Below are positions 49,195 to 57,832 of a DNA stretch of 64,000 nt, piece by piece (the stretch's first letter is position 1; each line of letters begins with the position of its first letter). The notes under the pieces were generated by a model, which was not told the origin of the DNA, made no database searches, and saw nothing but the letters and a program-made list of their open reading frames with translations. The translations under genes and the position numbers were made by a program. Source of the DNA: Mesorhizobium sp. WSM4904 (lineage in GTDB: Bacteria > Pseudomonadota > Alphaproteobacteria > Rhizobiales > Rhizobiaceae); contig NZ_CP121354.1 of assembly GCF_029674545.1 (NCBI RefSeq), forward strand, positions 496,001 through 560,000, read 5' to 3'.

Positions 49195-49484
49195 CAGCGC
49201 TCCCAGGCCGGCTTGCGCGTCATCCGCGCGCGAAGTTCCTCGGACGGTTTGCTGGGCGTGTCGAGCAGATCGAGAAATTTCTCATGCGCATCGGCGTCGA
49301 GAAAGAAGGCGCGCTGATCGAGAATGGTCTCCTCCGCCTGTTTGCGGGCGCTGTCGAGCATGAACTCCGACAGTTTCTGCCCGCGCAAGCTCGCGGCGCG
49401 GCTAAGAACAGCCTTCATCCCCGCTGAGGCGCGGATCTGAATCACATCATCCTTGCGCGCTGCGTCGCGAGTGGACCGCGCCAT
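49194..49484 (-). CDS. DUF1778-family antitoxin, TacA-like
   Basis: 96-residue ribbon-helix-helix antitoxin. N-terminal VIQIRASAGMKAVLSRAASL forms the RHH fold and EFMLDSARKQAEETI is the family signature; the C-terminal tail would bind and block the toxin. The pair likely represses its own promoter through the RHH domain; the 87-bp region upstream (49485-49571) contains the GTATTGACATTGTC stretch on the minus strand that could be the promoter/operator. Confidence 0.9.
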   Translation of the reverse strand: MARSTRDAARKDDVIQIRASAGMKAVLSRAASLRGQKLSEFMLDSARKQAEETILDQRAFFLDADAHEKFLDLLDTPSKPSEELRARMTRKPAWER

Positions 49485-49571
49485 CGAAAATCCTCCTGTT
49501 CAGGATCGGATATCTAGCTATTGTCACGACAATGTCAATACAACGCAGAGCGGCCAGCAGGCTGGGATCGC

Positions 49572-50675
49572 TCATCCTGTCTTCACGCTCGCCACGCTCT
49601 CCCGCTCCACCAGCGGGCATTCCAGCTTGGTGATCGGGTAGCGGCCGTGGCCGGGCGTCGGCGGGGTCTCCAGCTGCTCGATCGCCCATTGGCCCATCGC
49701 CAGATGCGGCAGGATCGACGTCGTCAGCGGCGGGAAAAGGTGGCGGGCAATCTCCTCGTCGTCGTAGCCGACCACCGAAATGTCCTGCGGGATATGCAGG
49801 CCGGCTTCCTTCAGCGCTTCGTAGCAACCGATCGCCGTGCGATCGTTCTGGCAGAAGATGGCGGTCGGGCGGTCCTCGAGCGCAAGCAGCTTCACCGTCG
49901 CGGCATAGCCGGCGCTGGCCGACCAGTCGCCCTCGACCACCAGCTCCGGATCGAAAGGGATGTCGGCGGTGGCTAAAGCGCGGCGATAGCCTTTCAGCCT
50001 ATCCTGCGCCGCCTGCATCCAGGGCTCGCCGGTGATGGTGGCGATGCGCCGGTGGCCGTGGCTGATCAGGTGCCGGGTAGAGCTCTGGCCGCCGGCGATT
50101 TCGGAAGGCACCACGGCCGGGAAGGCATAGTCGGCGGTGTAGCAGTTGAGCAGGATGACCGGGATGTCGAGACTGTAAAGAAACTCGGGCGCCGTGATCT
50201 CGCGGGTGAAGATGGTCATGTAGATCAGCGCCGAGATGCCTCGCCGGGTGAGCGCTGAAATGGCGCGCGGCTCCATCACGGCATCGCCCATGGTCTGCGC
50301 CACCAGGAGCACATTGCCGGCATTCCACGAAGCCTGGCGCGCGCCCTCGATGGCGACCACTGCCTCGGGGCTGGTGGCAAGCTGGTCGACTGCGAAGCCG
50401 ATGACGCCGTCCAGCCCCTCGAAGGGCGCGACGGGCGGGCGGAGCGCCGAAAAGACCGGCGGCGAGTAGCCAAGCGCTCTCGCCGCCTCGATCACCCGGT
50501 CGCGCGTCTGCTGCGACAGCCTGATGCCCGGCGAATTGTTGAGCACGAAGGAAACCGTCGCCTGCGAGCAGCCGGCGGCCCTTGCTATGTCGGTCATGGT
50601 GACGCGACCCTTGGGCTTGGCGGTGCGTCGCCTGGACGTCTCCGGAGGATCGCGCAGTTCCGTCGGTTCGCTCAT
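49572..50675 (-). CDS. LacI-family transcriptional regulator
   Basis: 367-residue LacI regulator: N-terminal HTH VTMTDIARAAGCSQATVSFVL at about residues 25-45 (given here as 20 or fewer residues from TMTDIA to SFVL) and a ribose-binding-protein-like ligand domain. An extra 24 basic residues precede the HTH. It is divergent from a ribose-type ABC transporter (51385-55031) and most likely controls it. A perfect 8-bp hairpin palindrome lies at 50736-50756 between them. Confidence 0.92.
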   Translation of the reverse strand: MSEPTELRDPPETSRRRTAKPKGRVTMTDIARAAGCSQATVSFVLNNSPGIRLSQQTRDRVIEAARALGYSPPVFSALRPPVAPFEGLDGVIGFAVDQLATSPEAVVAIEGARQASWNAGNVLLVAQTMGDAVMEPRAISALTRRGISALIYMTIFTREITAPEFLYSLDIPVILLNCYTADYAFPAVVPSEIAGGQSSTRHLISHGHRRIATITGEPWMQAAQDRLKGYRRALATADIPFDPELVVEGDWSASAGYAATVKLLALEDRPTAIFCQNDRTAIGCYEALKEAGLHIPQDISVVGYDDEEIARHLFPPLTTSILPHLAMGQWAIEQLETPPTPGHGRYPITKLECPLVERESVASVKTG

Positions 50676-50735
50676 GGTTCGTTTCCCAAAATCCTGCCGG
50701 CTGTCAAAGCGATAGCGGCAAGATGATCGAGGTCA

Positions 50736-50756
50736 GCGCATTTATCGGAAATGCGC
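50736..50756. promoter_or_regulatory. Candidate operator: 21-bp palindrome near the LacI gene
   Basis: GCGCATTT at 50736-50743 and AAATGCGC at 50749-50756 separated by ATCGG. It lies 61-81 bp upstream of the LacI start, a usual place for an autoregulatory operator. LacI proteins normally bind even-spaced palindromes with a central CG; here the centre is ATCGG, so the match is only partial. Confidence 0.45.
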
Positions 50757-50923
50757 GTGATTTATAACTATTATCAATACGCCATCTTCCTCGCCAGCTG
50801 CGCCGCCTGTCAACGAAAAATAGGCGTTCGACATCGGATGCCCCGGCTATTTTCCGCGCATACCCGCATTGGAGCGTTTCCCCGTTTTACGGAAACGGCG
50901 AACCGCTCTATCTCTTTGTTTTG

Positions 50924-50969
50924 ACGCAATTCCGCACGGAAAACCGTCACACACTTTTCCTGGAATTGC
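50924..50969. repeat. 46-bp dispersed repeat, copy 4
   Basis: Same orientation as the copy at 15201 (ACGCAATTCCGCACGG at the left end, CCTGGAATTGC at the right). Part of a GC-rich tract in the LacI-ABC gap. Confidence 0.8.
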
Positions 50970-51060
50970 TCTAGCGGCGGAGCGTTTCCGCCGCCGCTCT
51001 CCTCTTCTCGCTGAGCGCCCAGCCGACGATCTCCTCCGCGGCCGGTGCCTCCTGATGGCA

Positions 51061-51097
51061 TACTAATAGTCTTTACTAATAGCCGTAAGCGTTTTAC
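51061..51097 (+). promoter_or_regulatory. Direct repeats and LacI-like half site before the ABC operon
   Basis: TACTAATAG occurs at 51061-51069 and again at 51074-51082 (13-bp spacing), followed by GTAAGCGTTTTAC at 51085-51097, whose GTAA/TTAC ends are complementary. The AT-rich spot in an otherwise GC-rich gap marks a likely regulatory site for the transporter operon. Assignment to the LacI protein is inference. Confidence 0.4.
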
Positions 51098-51384
51098 TGT
51101 CAACTCGCCGCGATCGGACCGGAAGGCTCCCGGCCGGCAGCGGCAAAGTGGGAGGAGCGCGTGTCGGATGATCGGCTGACCGCCGGAAGAGGGCTGCCTT
51201 GCTCTCACGAAAATGTCAGACAAATCGGACTATTTACGAACGCGAAATCTGTGTCTAGTGTCTTGGTCGCGGCTGGAGAGGCGCCGTTCTAAAGTTGCCA
51301 GACCTTGGGCAAGCCCCTTGAGGAGGAGGGCGTCCAGGCCGCAGCCGAGACATCAGCGATGAGTTTCAAAAGGGAGGTTGAACC

Positions 51385-52347
51385 ATGAAATCCATGATAC
51401 GTAACGCATCCGTGGCCGCGGCAGCCTTGGCTATCGGCCTGACGGCGAGCGCAGCCGTGCGCGCCGACGACAAGCCTACGCTGGCCTTCGTCGTCAACGG
51501 CGCGTCAGACTTCTGGAAGGCGGCGGAAGCCGGCGTTAAGAAGGCGCAGGGCGAATTGCCCGACTACAATCTCGAGCTCAAATATCCGGAGCAGTCGTCT
51601 GTCGCCATCCAGCAGCGCCTGATGGACGATCTGGTGACGGCCGGTGTCAAGGGCATCATGGTGTCGGCGGTCGACCCCAAGACCTCGACCGACGGGCTGA
51701 ACAAGATCGCGTCCGAGACGGCGCTGTTCACCACCGACAGCGACGCCCCGCAGACCAAGCGCGTCGCCTATATCGGCTCGTCCAATGTCGATGCCGGCAA
51801 GCAGGCGGCCGAGATCGCCAAGAAGGCGATGCCGGACGGCGGCAAGTGCCTGGGCTTCGTCGGCCTGCTCGGCGCCGACAACGCCAAGGAGCGCATCCAG
51901 GGCATGAAGGACGGGCTCGCCGGCAGCAAGATCGAGCTGGTCGACGTCCGCGGCGACGACATCGACCAGGCGCGCGCCAAGAAGAATGTCGAGGACGCGC
52001 TGGTCGCCAGCCCCGACATCACCTGCATGGTCGGCTTCTACTCCTACAACACGCCGCGCATCTATGAAGCGCTGCGCGACGCCGGCAAGCTCGGCCAGAT
52101 CACCGTCGTCGGCTTCGACGACGATCCGATCACGCTGGGCGGCGTCAAGGAAGGCACCGTCGCCGCGACCGTCGTGCAGCAGCCCTTCGAATGGGCCTAT
52201 CAAGGCATGAAGCTGATGGCTTCCTACCTCAAGGGCGACAAGTCGGGCATCCCGGCCAATGGCCTGATCATCGTGCCGACGAAGATCATCGGCAAGGACG
52301 ATGTCGACGCCTATGCCGCCAACCTGAAGGCGATGGCCGGCAAGTAA
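51385..52347 (+). CDS. Ribose-type ABC transporter substrate-binding protein
   Basis: 320-residue periplasmic binding protein of the ribose/LacI-type fold with a signal peptide (MKSMIRNASVAAAALAIGL, cleavage after AVRA). The mature start KPTLAFVVNGASDFWK and the VVGFDDDPITLGGV segment are typical of RbsB relatives. The ATG is 11 bases after AGGGAGG. Ligand unknown; given the neighbourhood a polyol or inositol is plausible. First gene of its operon. Confidence 0.92.
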   Translation: MKSMIRNASVAAAALAIGLTASAAVRADDKPTLAFVVNGASDFWKAAEAGVKKAQGELPDYNLELKYPEQSSVAIQQRLMDDLVTAGVKGIMVSAVDPKTSTDGLNKIASETALFTTDSDAPQTKRVAYIGSSNVDAGKQAAEIAKKAMPDGGKCLGFVGLLGADNAKERIQGMKDGLAGSKIELVDVRGDDIDQARAKKNVEDALVASPDITCMVGFYSYNTPRIYEALRDAGKLGQITVVGFDDDPITLGGVKEGTVAATVVQQPFEWAYQGMKLMASYLKGDKSGIPANGLIIVPTKIIGKDDVDAYAANLKAMAGK

Positions 52348-52361
52348 TCGATGCACAGTTG

Positions 52362-52420
52362 CGCCGGCTCGAGTTCGTCTTGAGCCGGCGTCCGTATTGA
52401 CGGGCCTGCCAAGGCCCGTC
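52362..52420 (+). promoter_or_regulatory. Two tandem stem-loops between binding-protein and ATPase genes
   Basis: First hairpin: CGCCGGCTC (52362-52370) with GAGCCGGCG (52382-52390). Second: GACGGGCC (52399-52406) with GGCCCGTC (52413-52420). Both stems are perfect and start 15 bases after the binding-protein stop. No T-tract follows. They probably stabilise the 5' part of the transcript or attenuate it, as the hairpin between smoE and smoF may. Confidence 0.7.
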
Positions 52421-52467
52421 AGTCTGTAGCCCATCGGGTGCTGCCAAGTGCCATGAATTGTGGCGTG

Positions 52468-54039
52468 ATGAATTACTCCGAGACATCCTTCGCTCAATCG
52501 ACAACCGCTCCGTTCCTGAGCCTCGAGGCCGTGCGCAAGACCTATCCGGGCGTCGTGGCGCTGGACGGGTTCTCCATGGAAGTCAGGCCGGGCGAGGTGA
52601 TCGGCCTGGTCGGCGAGAACGGCGCCGGCAAATCCACGTTGATGAAGATCCTCGGCGGCGTGACGCGGCCTGACAGCGGCACCGTCACCGTCGACGGCGT
52701 CGCGCATGACGGCTTGACCGTGGAAGCCAGCATCGGCTCCGGCATCGCCTTCGTGCATCAGGAGCTCAACCTCTTCGAAAACCTGGACGTCGCCGCCAAC
52801 ATCTTCTTCGGCCGCGAGCCGCTGAAGGCCGGGCCGCTGAGGCTGGTCGACCGCGCCGGGCTGCGCGAGATGGTGGCGCCGCTGTTGAAGCGCGTCGGCG
52901 CCAATTTCTCAGCCGACACGCCGGTCGCCTCGCTGTCGCTGGCCCAGCAGCAGATGGTCGAGATCGCCAAGGCGCTGTCGATCAAGGCGCGGCTGGTGAT
53001 CCTCGACGAGCCGACCTCCAGCCTGCCGATCGCCGAGACCGAAAAGCTGCTCGACGTCATCAAGGGGCTGCGGGCGGAAGGCATCAGCGTCATCTTCATC
53101 TCGCACCGCCTGCACGAGGTCGAGCGCGTCGCCGACCGCGTCGTGGTGCTGCGCGACGGCATGCTGGCCGGCACGCTGCCGAAGAGCGAGATCAACCACG
53201 ACCAGATGGTCAAGCTGATGATCGGGCGCATGCTGAAGGAGCGCGAGAAGGCCGCCGAAGCGGGGCGCGCTCCGGGCGGCGTCGCGCTCTCGGCAAGCGC
53301 GGTGCGCACCAGCGCCTATCCGGACCACCCGGTCAGCCTGGAGCTGAGGCGCGGCGAAATCCTCGGCCTTGCGGGGCTGGTCGGTTCCGGCCGAACGGAG
53401 CTGGCGCGCGTGCTGTTCGGCATCGACGAGCGGCTCGGCGGCAGCGTCGCGCTGGACGGCAAGGCGCTCAATGTCGGATCGGCCGCCGATGCGGTGGCGA
53501 GCGGCATCTTCCTCGTGCCGGAGGACCGCAAGCTGACCGGCATCCTGCTCGACCTCTCGATCGCGCAGAACATTTCGCTGCCCAATCTGCCGGCGCATGC
53601 GAAGCGCTCGCTGGTCTCGGCCAGCGCCGAGCTCGCCACCGCCGAGAAGCAGAAGAAGGATCTCGGCATCAAGGCGCCGTCTGTCCTGACCCGCACCGGC
53701 ACGCTTTCGGGCGGCAACCAGCAGAAAGTGGTTTTGGCCAAATGGCTGGCGATGAACCCGAAGGTGATGATCCTCGATGAGCCGACGCGCGGCATCGACA
53801 TCGGCGCCAAGGCGGAAATCTACGGGCTGATGCGGTCGCTCGCGGACGCCGGCGTCGCGGTGCTGATGATCTCCAGCGACATGGAAGAGGTGATCGGCGT
53901 CTCGGACCGCATCGCGGTCATGCATGAGGGGCAGATCTCCGGCATTCTCGACCGGGACGATTTCAGCCAGGAGAACGTGCTTTTGCTGGCTGTGGGCAAG
54001 AAGCCAAGGCTGGCGCATGCCGCTGGAGGAGCGCAATGA
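52468..54039 (+). CDS. Ribose-type ABC transporter ATP-binding protein (two NBDs)
   Basis: 523-residue RbsA-like fusion of two nucleotide-binding domains. The first has Walker A GENGAGKST and signature LSLAQQQM; the second has the degenerate GLVGSGRTEL loop and LSGGNQQKV, the usual asymmetry. Three starts are possible (GTG 52438, ATG 52453, ATG 52468), none with a strong ribosome site; I took the one nearest to the family length. Overlaps the permease gene by 4 bp. Confidence 0.92.
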   Translation: MNYSETSFAQSTTAPFLSLEAVRKTYPGVVALDGFSMEVRPGEVIGLVGENGAGKSTLMKILGGVTRPDSGTVTVDGVAHDGLTVEASIGSGIAFVHQELNLFENLDVAANIFFGREPLKAGPLRLVDRAGLREMVAPLLKRVGANFSADTPVASLSLAQQQMVEIAKALSIKARLVILDEPTSSLPIAETEKLLDVIKGLRAEGISVIFISHRLHEVERVADRVVVLRDGMLAGTLPKSEINHDQMVKLMIGRMLKEREKAAEAGRAPGGVALSASAVRTSAYPDHPVSLELRRGEILGLAGLVGSGRTELARVLFGIDERLGGSVALDGKALNVGSAADAVASGIFLVPEDRKLTGILLDLSIAQNISLPNLPAHAKRSLVSASAELATAEKQKKDLGIKAPSVLTRTGTLSGGNQQKVVLAKWLAMNPKVMILDEPTRGIDIGAKAEIYGLMRSLADAGVAVLMISSDMEEVIGVSDRIAVMHEGQISGILDRDDFSQENVLLLAVGKKPRLAHAAGGAQ

Positions 54040-55031
54040 GCAAGAAAGATCTCGGGCTGCTGGTGCTGATCCTGGTGGTCGGCGCGGTGGTGACCGCCAT
54101 CAACCCGCGCTTCCTGTCGACGATCAATCTGGCCAACACCTCGAACCTGGTCGCGCTGTTCGGCATCCTTTCGATCGGCCAGGCCTTTGTCATCATCACC
54201 GGCGGCATCGAGCTTTCGGTCGGTTCGCTGATCGCCCTGCTCGGCACGCTGTTCATCGACTTCATCGCCGTGCGCGAGATGGACTGGCCGCTGGCCTTCG
54301 TGCTGATCATCCTGCTCGGCGCCATCATCGGCTTCGTGCATGGCTGGCTGATCACGCGGCTCAAGATGCAGCCTTTCGTGGTGACGCTTTGCGGCCTGCT
54401 GATCTACCGCGGCGTCGCCCGCTTCTACACCGCCGACGGCACGGCCGGCTTCGCGTTCGGCCAGAATTTCCCGGATCTGGAATTCCTCACCGCCGGCCGT
54501 TCCGGCGGGCTGCCGAACTCCTTCATCGCGCTGATCGTGATCGCCGTCGTCATGTGGGTGGTGCTGCACCGCTCGGTGTTCGGGCGCTATCTCTACGCCA
54601 TCGGCAAGAACGAGGAAGCGGCGAAATATTCGGGCATCCGCACCGGCCGCGTCGTGATCGCGGCCTATGTCATCTGCGGCGTGCTGACGGCGCTGTCGGC
54701 GATCTATTTCGCCATGTATACGCGCTCGATCTCGCCGGCGAGCCATGGCCAGTTCTACGAGCTCTACGCCATTGCCGCCGCAGTGCTCGGCGGCTTCTCG
54801 CTGCGCGGCGGCGAGGGCTCGCTGGTGGGCGTCATCCTCGGCACCGTGCTGCTGCAGGAATTGCAGAACCTGGTCAACCTGCTCGGCATCCCTTCCTCGC
54901 TCAACTTCGCGGTGATGGGCGGCGTGATCCTGATCGGCGTGCTGGTCGACCAGCAATGGGGCGTGTTCCGCGCCCGGCGCCGGATGATGGAGGCGACGCG
55001 CCGGAACGTCGCCGGCGCGCCGGCGGAGTAG
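54036..55031 (+). CDS. Ribose-type ABC transporter permease
   Basis: 331-residue RbsC-like permease with eight or more hydrophobic segments; GGIELSVGSLIALLG and the AIGKNEEAAKYSGIR cytoplasmic loop are family marks. ATGA overlap with the ATPase. Third complete sugar ABC importer of the window. No metabolic gene follows in this operon, so the substrate stays open. Confidence 0.92.
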   Translation: MSKKDLGLLVLILVVGAVVTAINPRFLSTINLANTSNLVALFGILSIGQAFVIITGGIELSVGSLIALLGTLFIDFIAVREMDWPLAFVLIILLGAIIGFVHGWLITRLKMQPFVVTLCGLLIYRGVARFYTADGTAGFAFGQNFPDLEFLTAGRSGGLPNSFIALIVIAVVMWVVLHRSVFGRYLYAIGKNEEAAKYSGIRTGRVVIAAYVICGVLTALSAIYFAMYTRSISPASHGQFYELYAIAAAVLGGFSLRGGEGSLVGVILGTVLLQELQNLVNLLGIPSSLNFAVMGGVILIGVLVDQQWGVFRARRRMMEATRRNVAGAPAE

Positions 55032-55043
55032 CGCTACCTTTTA

Positions 55044-55183
55044 CCTTCTCCCCTTGTGGGAGAAGGTGTCGCCGAAGGCGACGGATGAGGGGTGTTCCAA
55101 GGAACGCCAGCGTCTCACTCCGCTGGAACACCCCTCATCCGACCTCGCTTCGCGAGGCCACCTTCTCCCACAAGGGGAGAAGG
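55044..55183. repeat. CTCCCC-type palindromic element
   Basis: 140 bp with ends CCTTCTCCCCTTGTGGGAG and CTCCCACAAGGGGAGAAGG. Inner arms GATGAGGGGTGTTCC/GGAACACCCCTCATC are also complementary, so the whole piece folds into one long hairpin. It lies between the convergent permease and phnN genes and could end both transcripts. Confidence 0.85.
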
Positions 55184-55190
55184 AAAGGCG

Positions 55191-55817
55191 CTAGATCATG
55201 TCCGAAAGGTCCGAGAACGCCATTGCCTTGCGTAGCACCTCGGCGAAGCGCTCGCCGGCGATCTCTTTCGCCCCGCTATTGTCGATCGAGGTGACGTCCG
55301 GGCCGGACAGCGTCACGCTCGTGCTGCGCGCCAGGCGGGCGAGCACCTCGCCGCGCGATTCGCGGCCGCGCGCCGCCAGCCGTTCGGCGAGGATTTCCGG
55401 CGAGGCGGTAATCTCGACCACGGCCAGATTGGCATAGCGCTCGCGCAGCGCCGGGATGACGGCGCGAGAGACATTCGCCACGGCCACATGACCGTTGGCT
55501 ACCGCCCAGTCGACGTCGGCCGGCAGGCCATAGCGCAGGCCATGCGCGTCCCAGCAGATGGCGAAGGCGCCGTCGGCCTCCGCCTCGGCGAAGGCGGCAT
55601 CGGCCAGCGTGTCGTGGTCCTCGCTCGCGGAATCGCTCGGCCGGGTGATGACGCGGCGCACGAATTCCAGCCGCGTCTCGTCGGCGAAGCGCGTCTTGGC
55701 GTAGCCGATCACCGTATCCTTGCCGGCACCGCTCGGGCCGACGACCGCGACGAAGACGCCGTTGCGGATGGGAAGCATTTCGGTGAGCTCGCGCTCGATC
55801 GACGCCGAAACCATCAT
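55191..55817 (-). CDS. phnN: Ribose 1,5-bisphosphate phosphokinase PhnN
   Basis: 208-residue P-loop kinase that makes PRPP from ribose 1,5-bisphosphate at the end of phosphonate breakdown. Walker A GPSGAGKDT at about residues 27-35; RRVITRPSDSASEDHD is typical of PhnN. The ATG at 55817 overlaps the phnM stop by 4 bp (ATGATG context; a second ATG follows). It is the last gene of the three-gene phn cluster. Confidence 0.92.
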   Translation of the reverse strand: MMVSASIERELTEMLPIRNGVFVAVVGPSGAGKDTVIGYAKTRFADETRLEFVRRVITRPSDSASEDHDTLADAAFAEAEADGAFAICWDAHGLRYGLPADVDWAVANGHVAVANVSRAVIPALRERYANLAVVEITASPEILAERLAARGRESRGEVLARLARSTSVTLSGPDVTSIDNSGAKEIAGERFAEVLRKAMAFSDLSDMI

Positions 55818-56953
55818 GCGACACGCCTGCCCTGGCGCCACACGGTGCGCACCACCGGCACATGCTCGTCGACGCGCACGCGCACCAGGTCGGCGCGGCG
55901 GCCGGGCTCGATGACGCCACGATCGGCGAGGCCAACCGCGTCGGCCGGGTTCTTCGAAACCATGGCGACCGCCTGCGGCAGCGAGATGCCCTCGACGACA
56001 TCGCCGAGGAAGAAGGCCGACTGGATCAGGCTGAAGGGGATGTAGTCGGACGACAGGATGTCGAGCAAACCGTCGCCGGCAAGCGCGCGCGCCGACACAT
56101 TGCCGGAATGCGAGGAACCGCGCATGACATTGGGGGCACCCATCAGCACGCCGAGGCCGGCCGCCTTAGAGGCTCTTGCCGCCTCCTCGGTGGTCGGGAA
56201 CTCGGCAACGCGCACGCCCTGCGCAATCGCCTCGTCGACATGGCCGGCCGTCGCATCGTCATGGCTGGCGAGGACGATGCCGCGCTCGTGGCAGGCGGCG
56301 GAGATGAAGACGCGGTTCGGGCCGGAATTCCTGGCCGATTCCGCCATCCGCTTCTCGCAGAATTTCTGGAAGTCGCGGTCGGTCAGCTTCAGCTTGCGCT
56401 GGTAGTAATAGGCATAGGTCTCGAGATTGACGAACTGGCGCTGGCCCGGCGCATGGTCCATCAGCGAGGCGAGCTTGACCCTGTCGTCGGTCTCGAAATT
56501 GGCGAAGGCCTCGAGGCAGTCCGGCGCCGAGACCTCGCAGCGCAGATGGATGAAATGGTCGGCCCGTAGCCGATCCTGCCTGACGCTATCCTCGATCGCG
56601 TCGGCGAGGCTGCGGACGTCGTCGGACTTCAGGTCGGCGTCCTCGTCCATGCCGACGCGCAGAGCATCGAGCACGGTGGTGATGCCGGCGGTCGCCACCT
56701 GGGCGTCATGGGCGAGCACGGCAGCGATCGGGTTCCAGCGCACTTTCGGGCGCGGCGCGTAGTGGCCTTCGAGATGGTCGGTGTGCAGCTCGACGAGACC
56801 CGGGATGATGTAGTCGCCGCCCATGTCCTCGCCGGCGCGGGCGGCGCCCGGCTCGATCGCGGCGATCTGGCCATCGCGCAGCAGCAGCGAGCCCTCGACG
56901 ATCTCGTCGGGCAGCACGATGCGGGCATTGGTGAGGACGGTTTCGGCGGTCAT
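55814..56953 (-). CDS. phnM: Alpha-D-ribose 1-methylphosphonate 5-triphosphate diphosphatase PhnM
   Basis: 379-residue amidohydrolase-fold enzyme. Family marks: GLVELHTDHLEGHYAPRP near residue 55, DGITTVLDAL-like TAGITTVLDALRVG, and ASHDDATAGHV. It removes pyrophosphate from the triphosphate intermediate in the C-P lyase pathway. The C-P lyase core genes phnGHIJ are not in the window, so the substrate must be made by genes elsewhere. Confidence 0.96.
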   Translation of the reverse strand: MTAETVLTNARIVLPDEIVEGSLLLRDGQIAAIEPGAARAGEDMGGDYIIPGLVELHTDHLEGHYAPRPKVRWNPIAAVLAHDAQVATAGITTVLDALRVGMDEDADLKSDDVRSLADAIEDSVRQDRLRADHFIHLRCEVSAPDCLEAFANFETDDRVKLASLMDHAPGQRQFVNLETYAYYYQRKLKLTDRDFQKFCEKRMAESARNSGPNRVFISAACHERGIVLASHDDATAGHVDEAIAQGVRVAEFPTTEEAARASKAAGLGVLMGAPNVMRGSSHSGNVSARALAGDGLLDILSSDYIPFSLIQSAFFLGDVVEGISLPQAVAMVSKNPADAVGLADRGVIEPGRRADLVRVRVDEHVPVVRTVWRQGRRVA

Positions 56954-56977
56954 CTCAGGCGATCCTTAGTCTCGGTA

Positions 56978-57685
56978 TCAGGCGGTTTTTCTGGCCGGGC
57001 GGCGGCCAAGCGCATGGTGGGAGAGCACCATGAAAGGGGCGCCCGGTTCGGTCTCGACGAAAAGCGTCAGCGCGTCCACCGGCACCGGGTGCTGCAGCAC
57101 GTCCGCGAACAGACTGTCGATTGCTGCACGAAGACGCGGGCTTTCCTGTGGCCCGACGCGGCCGGACAGCGTCATGTGGAAGCGGAACGTCTCGAAAACG
57201 TAAGGATAGCCCCACTGGCAGAGGTTGCGGAACTCGTCCGGCTTCAGCGAGTCGGGGCTGCGGCGCTCGATCTCGGCTTCGGTCAGCGGCGCGCGGAAAC
57301 GGTCGAAAGCGCGCACAACCTCGCCGGCGAAGCTGTTGAGAGGATCGAACGGCGCTTCCGGCACCAGGGCGAAAAAGCCGTCGATCTGACCGACGACGAG
57401 ACGCGGAATGACGACCGGCGGCGTCGCCTCGGCGAAATCGTCGAGCGCCGCGCGCAGCGAGGTTTCGGTCTCGTTCGGCGCCAGCCGAAACGGCGCCTTC
57501 AGCGTCGCATGGAAGCCGTAGCGCCTGGCCGAAGCCGTGTGGAAGGCAACTTCCGCCGCCGACAGGTCGGCCACGGCCTCGACCGGCCGCGTCGCCGCGC
57601 CGAAGGGGTCGCGTCCAAGCCAATTGGCGGCGATGCGCGCCAGCGGCTCGTCCTGCCGTGGGGTGAAATAGATGGCGTAGCGCAT
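56978..57685 (-). CDS. DUF1045 phosphonate-associated 2H-phosphoesterase-like protein
   Basis: 235-residue protein of the DUF1045 family, found with phosphonate genes. Two H-x-T motifs of the 2H phosphoesterase fold are visible: GFHATLKAPF near residue 57 and FHMTLSGRVG near 170. It may act on a cyclic phosphate intermediate of ribose in the C-P lyase pathway. First gene of the phn cluster, 24 bp before phnM; ATG at 57685 with AGGTTCTTTC upstream (weak site). Confidence 0.88.
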   Translation of the reverse strand: MRYAIYFTPRQDEPLARIAANWLGRDPFGAATRPVEAVADLSAAEVAFHTASARRYGFHATLKAPFRLAPNETETSLRAALDDFAEATPPVVIPRLVVGQIDGFFALVPEAPFDPLNSFAGEVVRAFDRFRAPLTEAEIERRSPDSLKPDEFRNLCQWGYPYVFETFRFHMTLSGRVGPQESPRLRAAIDSLFADVLQHPVPVDALTLFVETEPGAPFMVLSHHALGRRPARKTA

Positions 57686-57832
57686 GAAAGAACCTCGTCA
57701 GACCCCGCCATAGGTGATTTCCATGACGGATTGACGAAGCTTTCATGGGTTTTCGAAGGCAGACAGCCCCCGACAGTCCTTAGCCGACGATTTTCTCGAA
57801 CTGGACCAACAGGTTGAGCGCGATGAAAAATC

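Larger units (their letters stand above)
50676..51384. other. Long regulatory gap between LacI gene and ABC operon
   Basis: 709 bp without a gene. It holds the palindrome at 50736-50756, a 46-bp repeat at 50924-50969, a GC-rich hairpin near 50976-50998, and the TACTAATAG direct repeats at 51061-51082. The last 100 bp before the binding-protein gene (51285-51384) contain AGGAGGAGG and GGGAGG-type ribosome sites. No ORF with coding character is seen. Confidence 0.6.
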
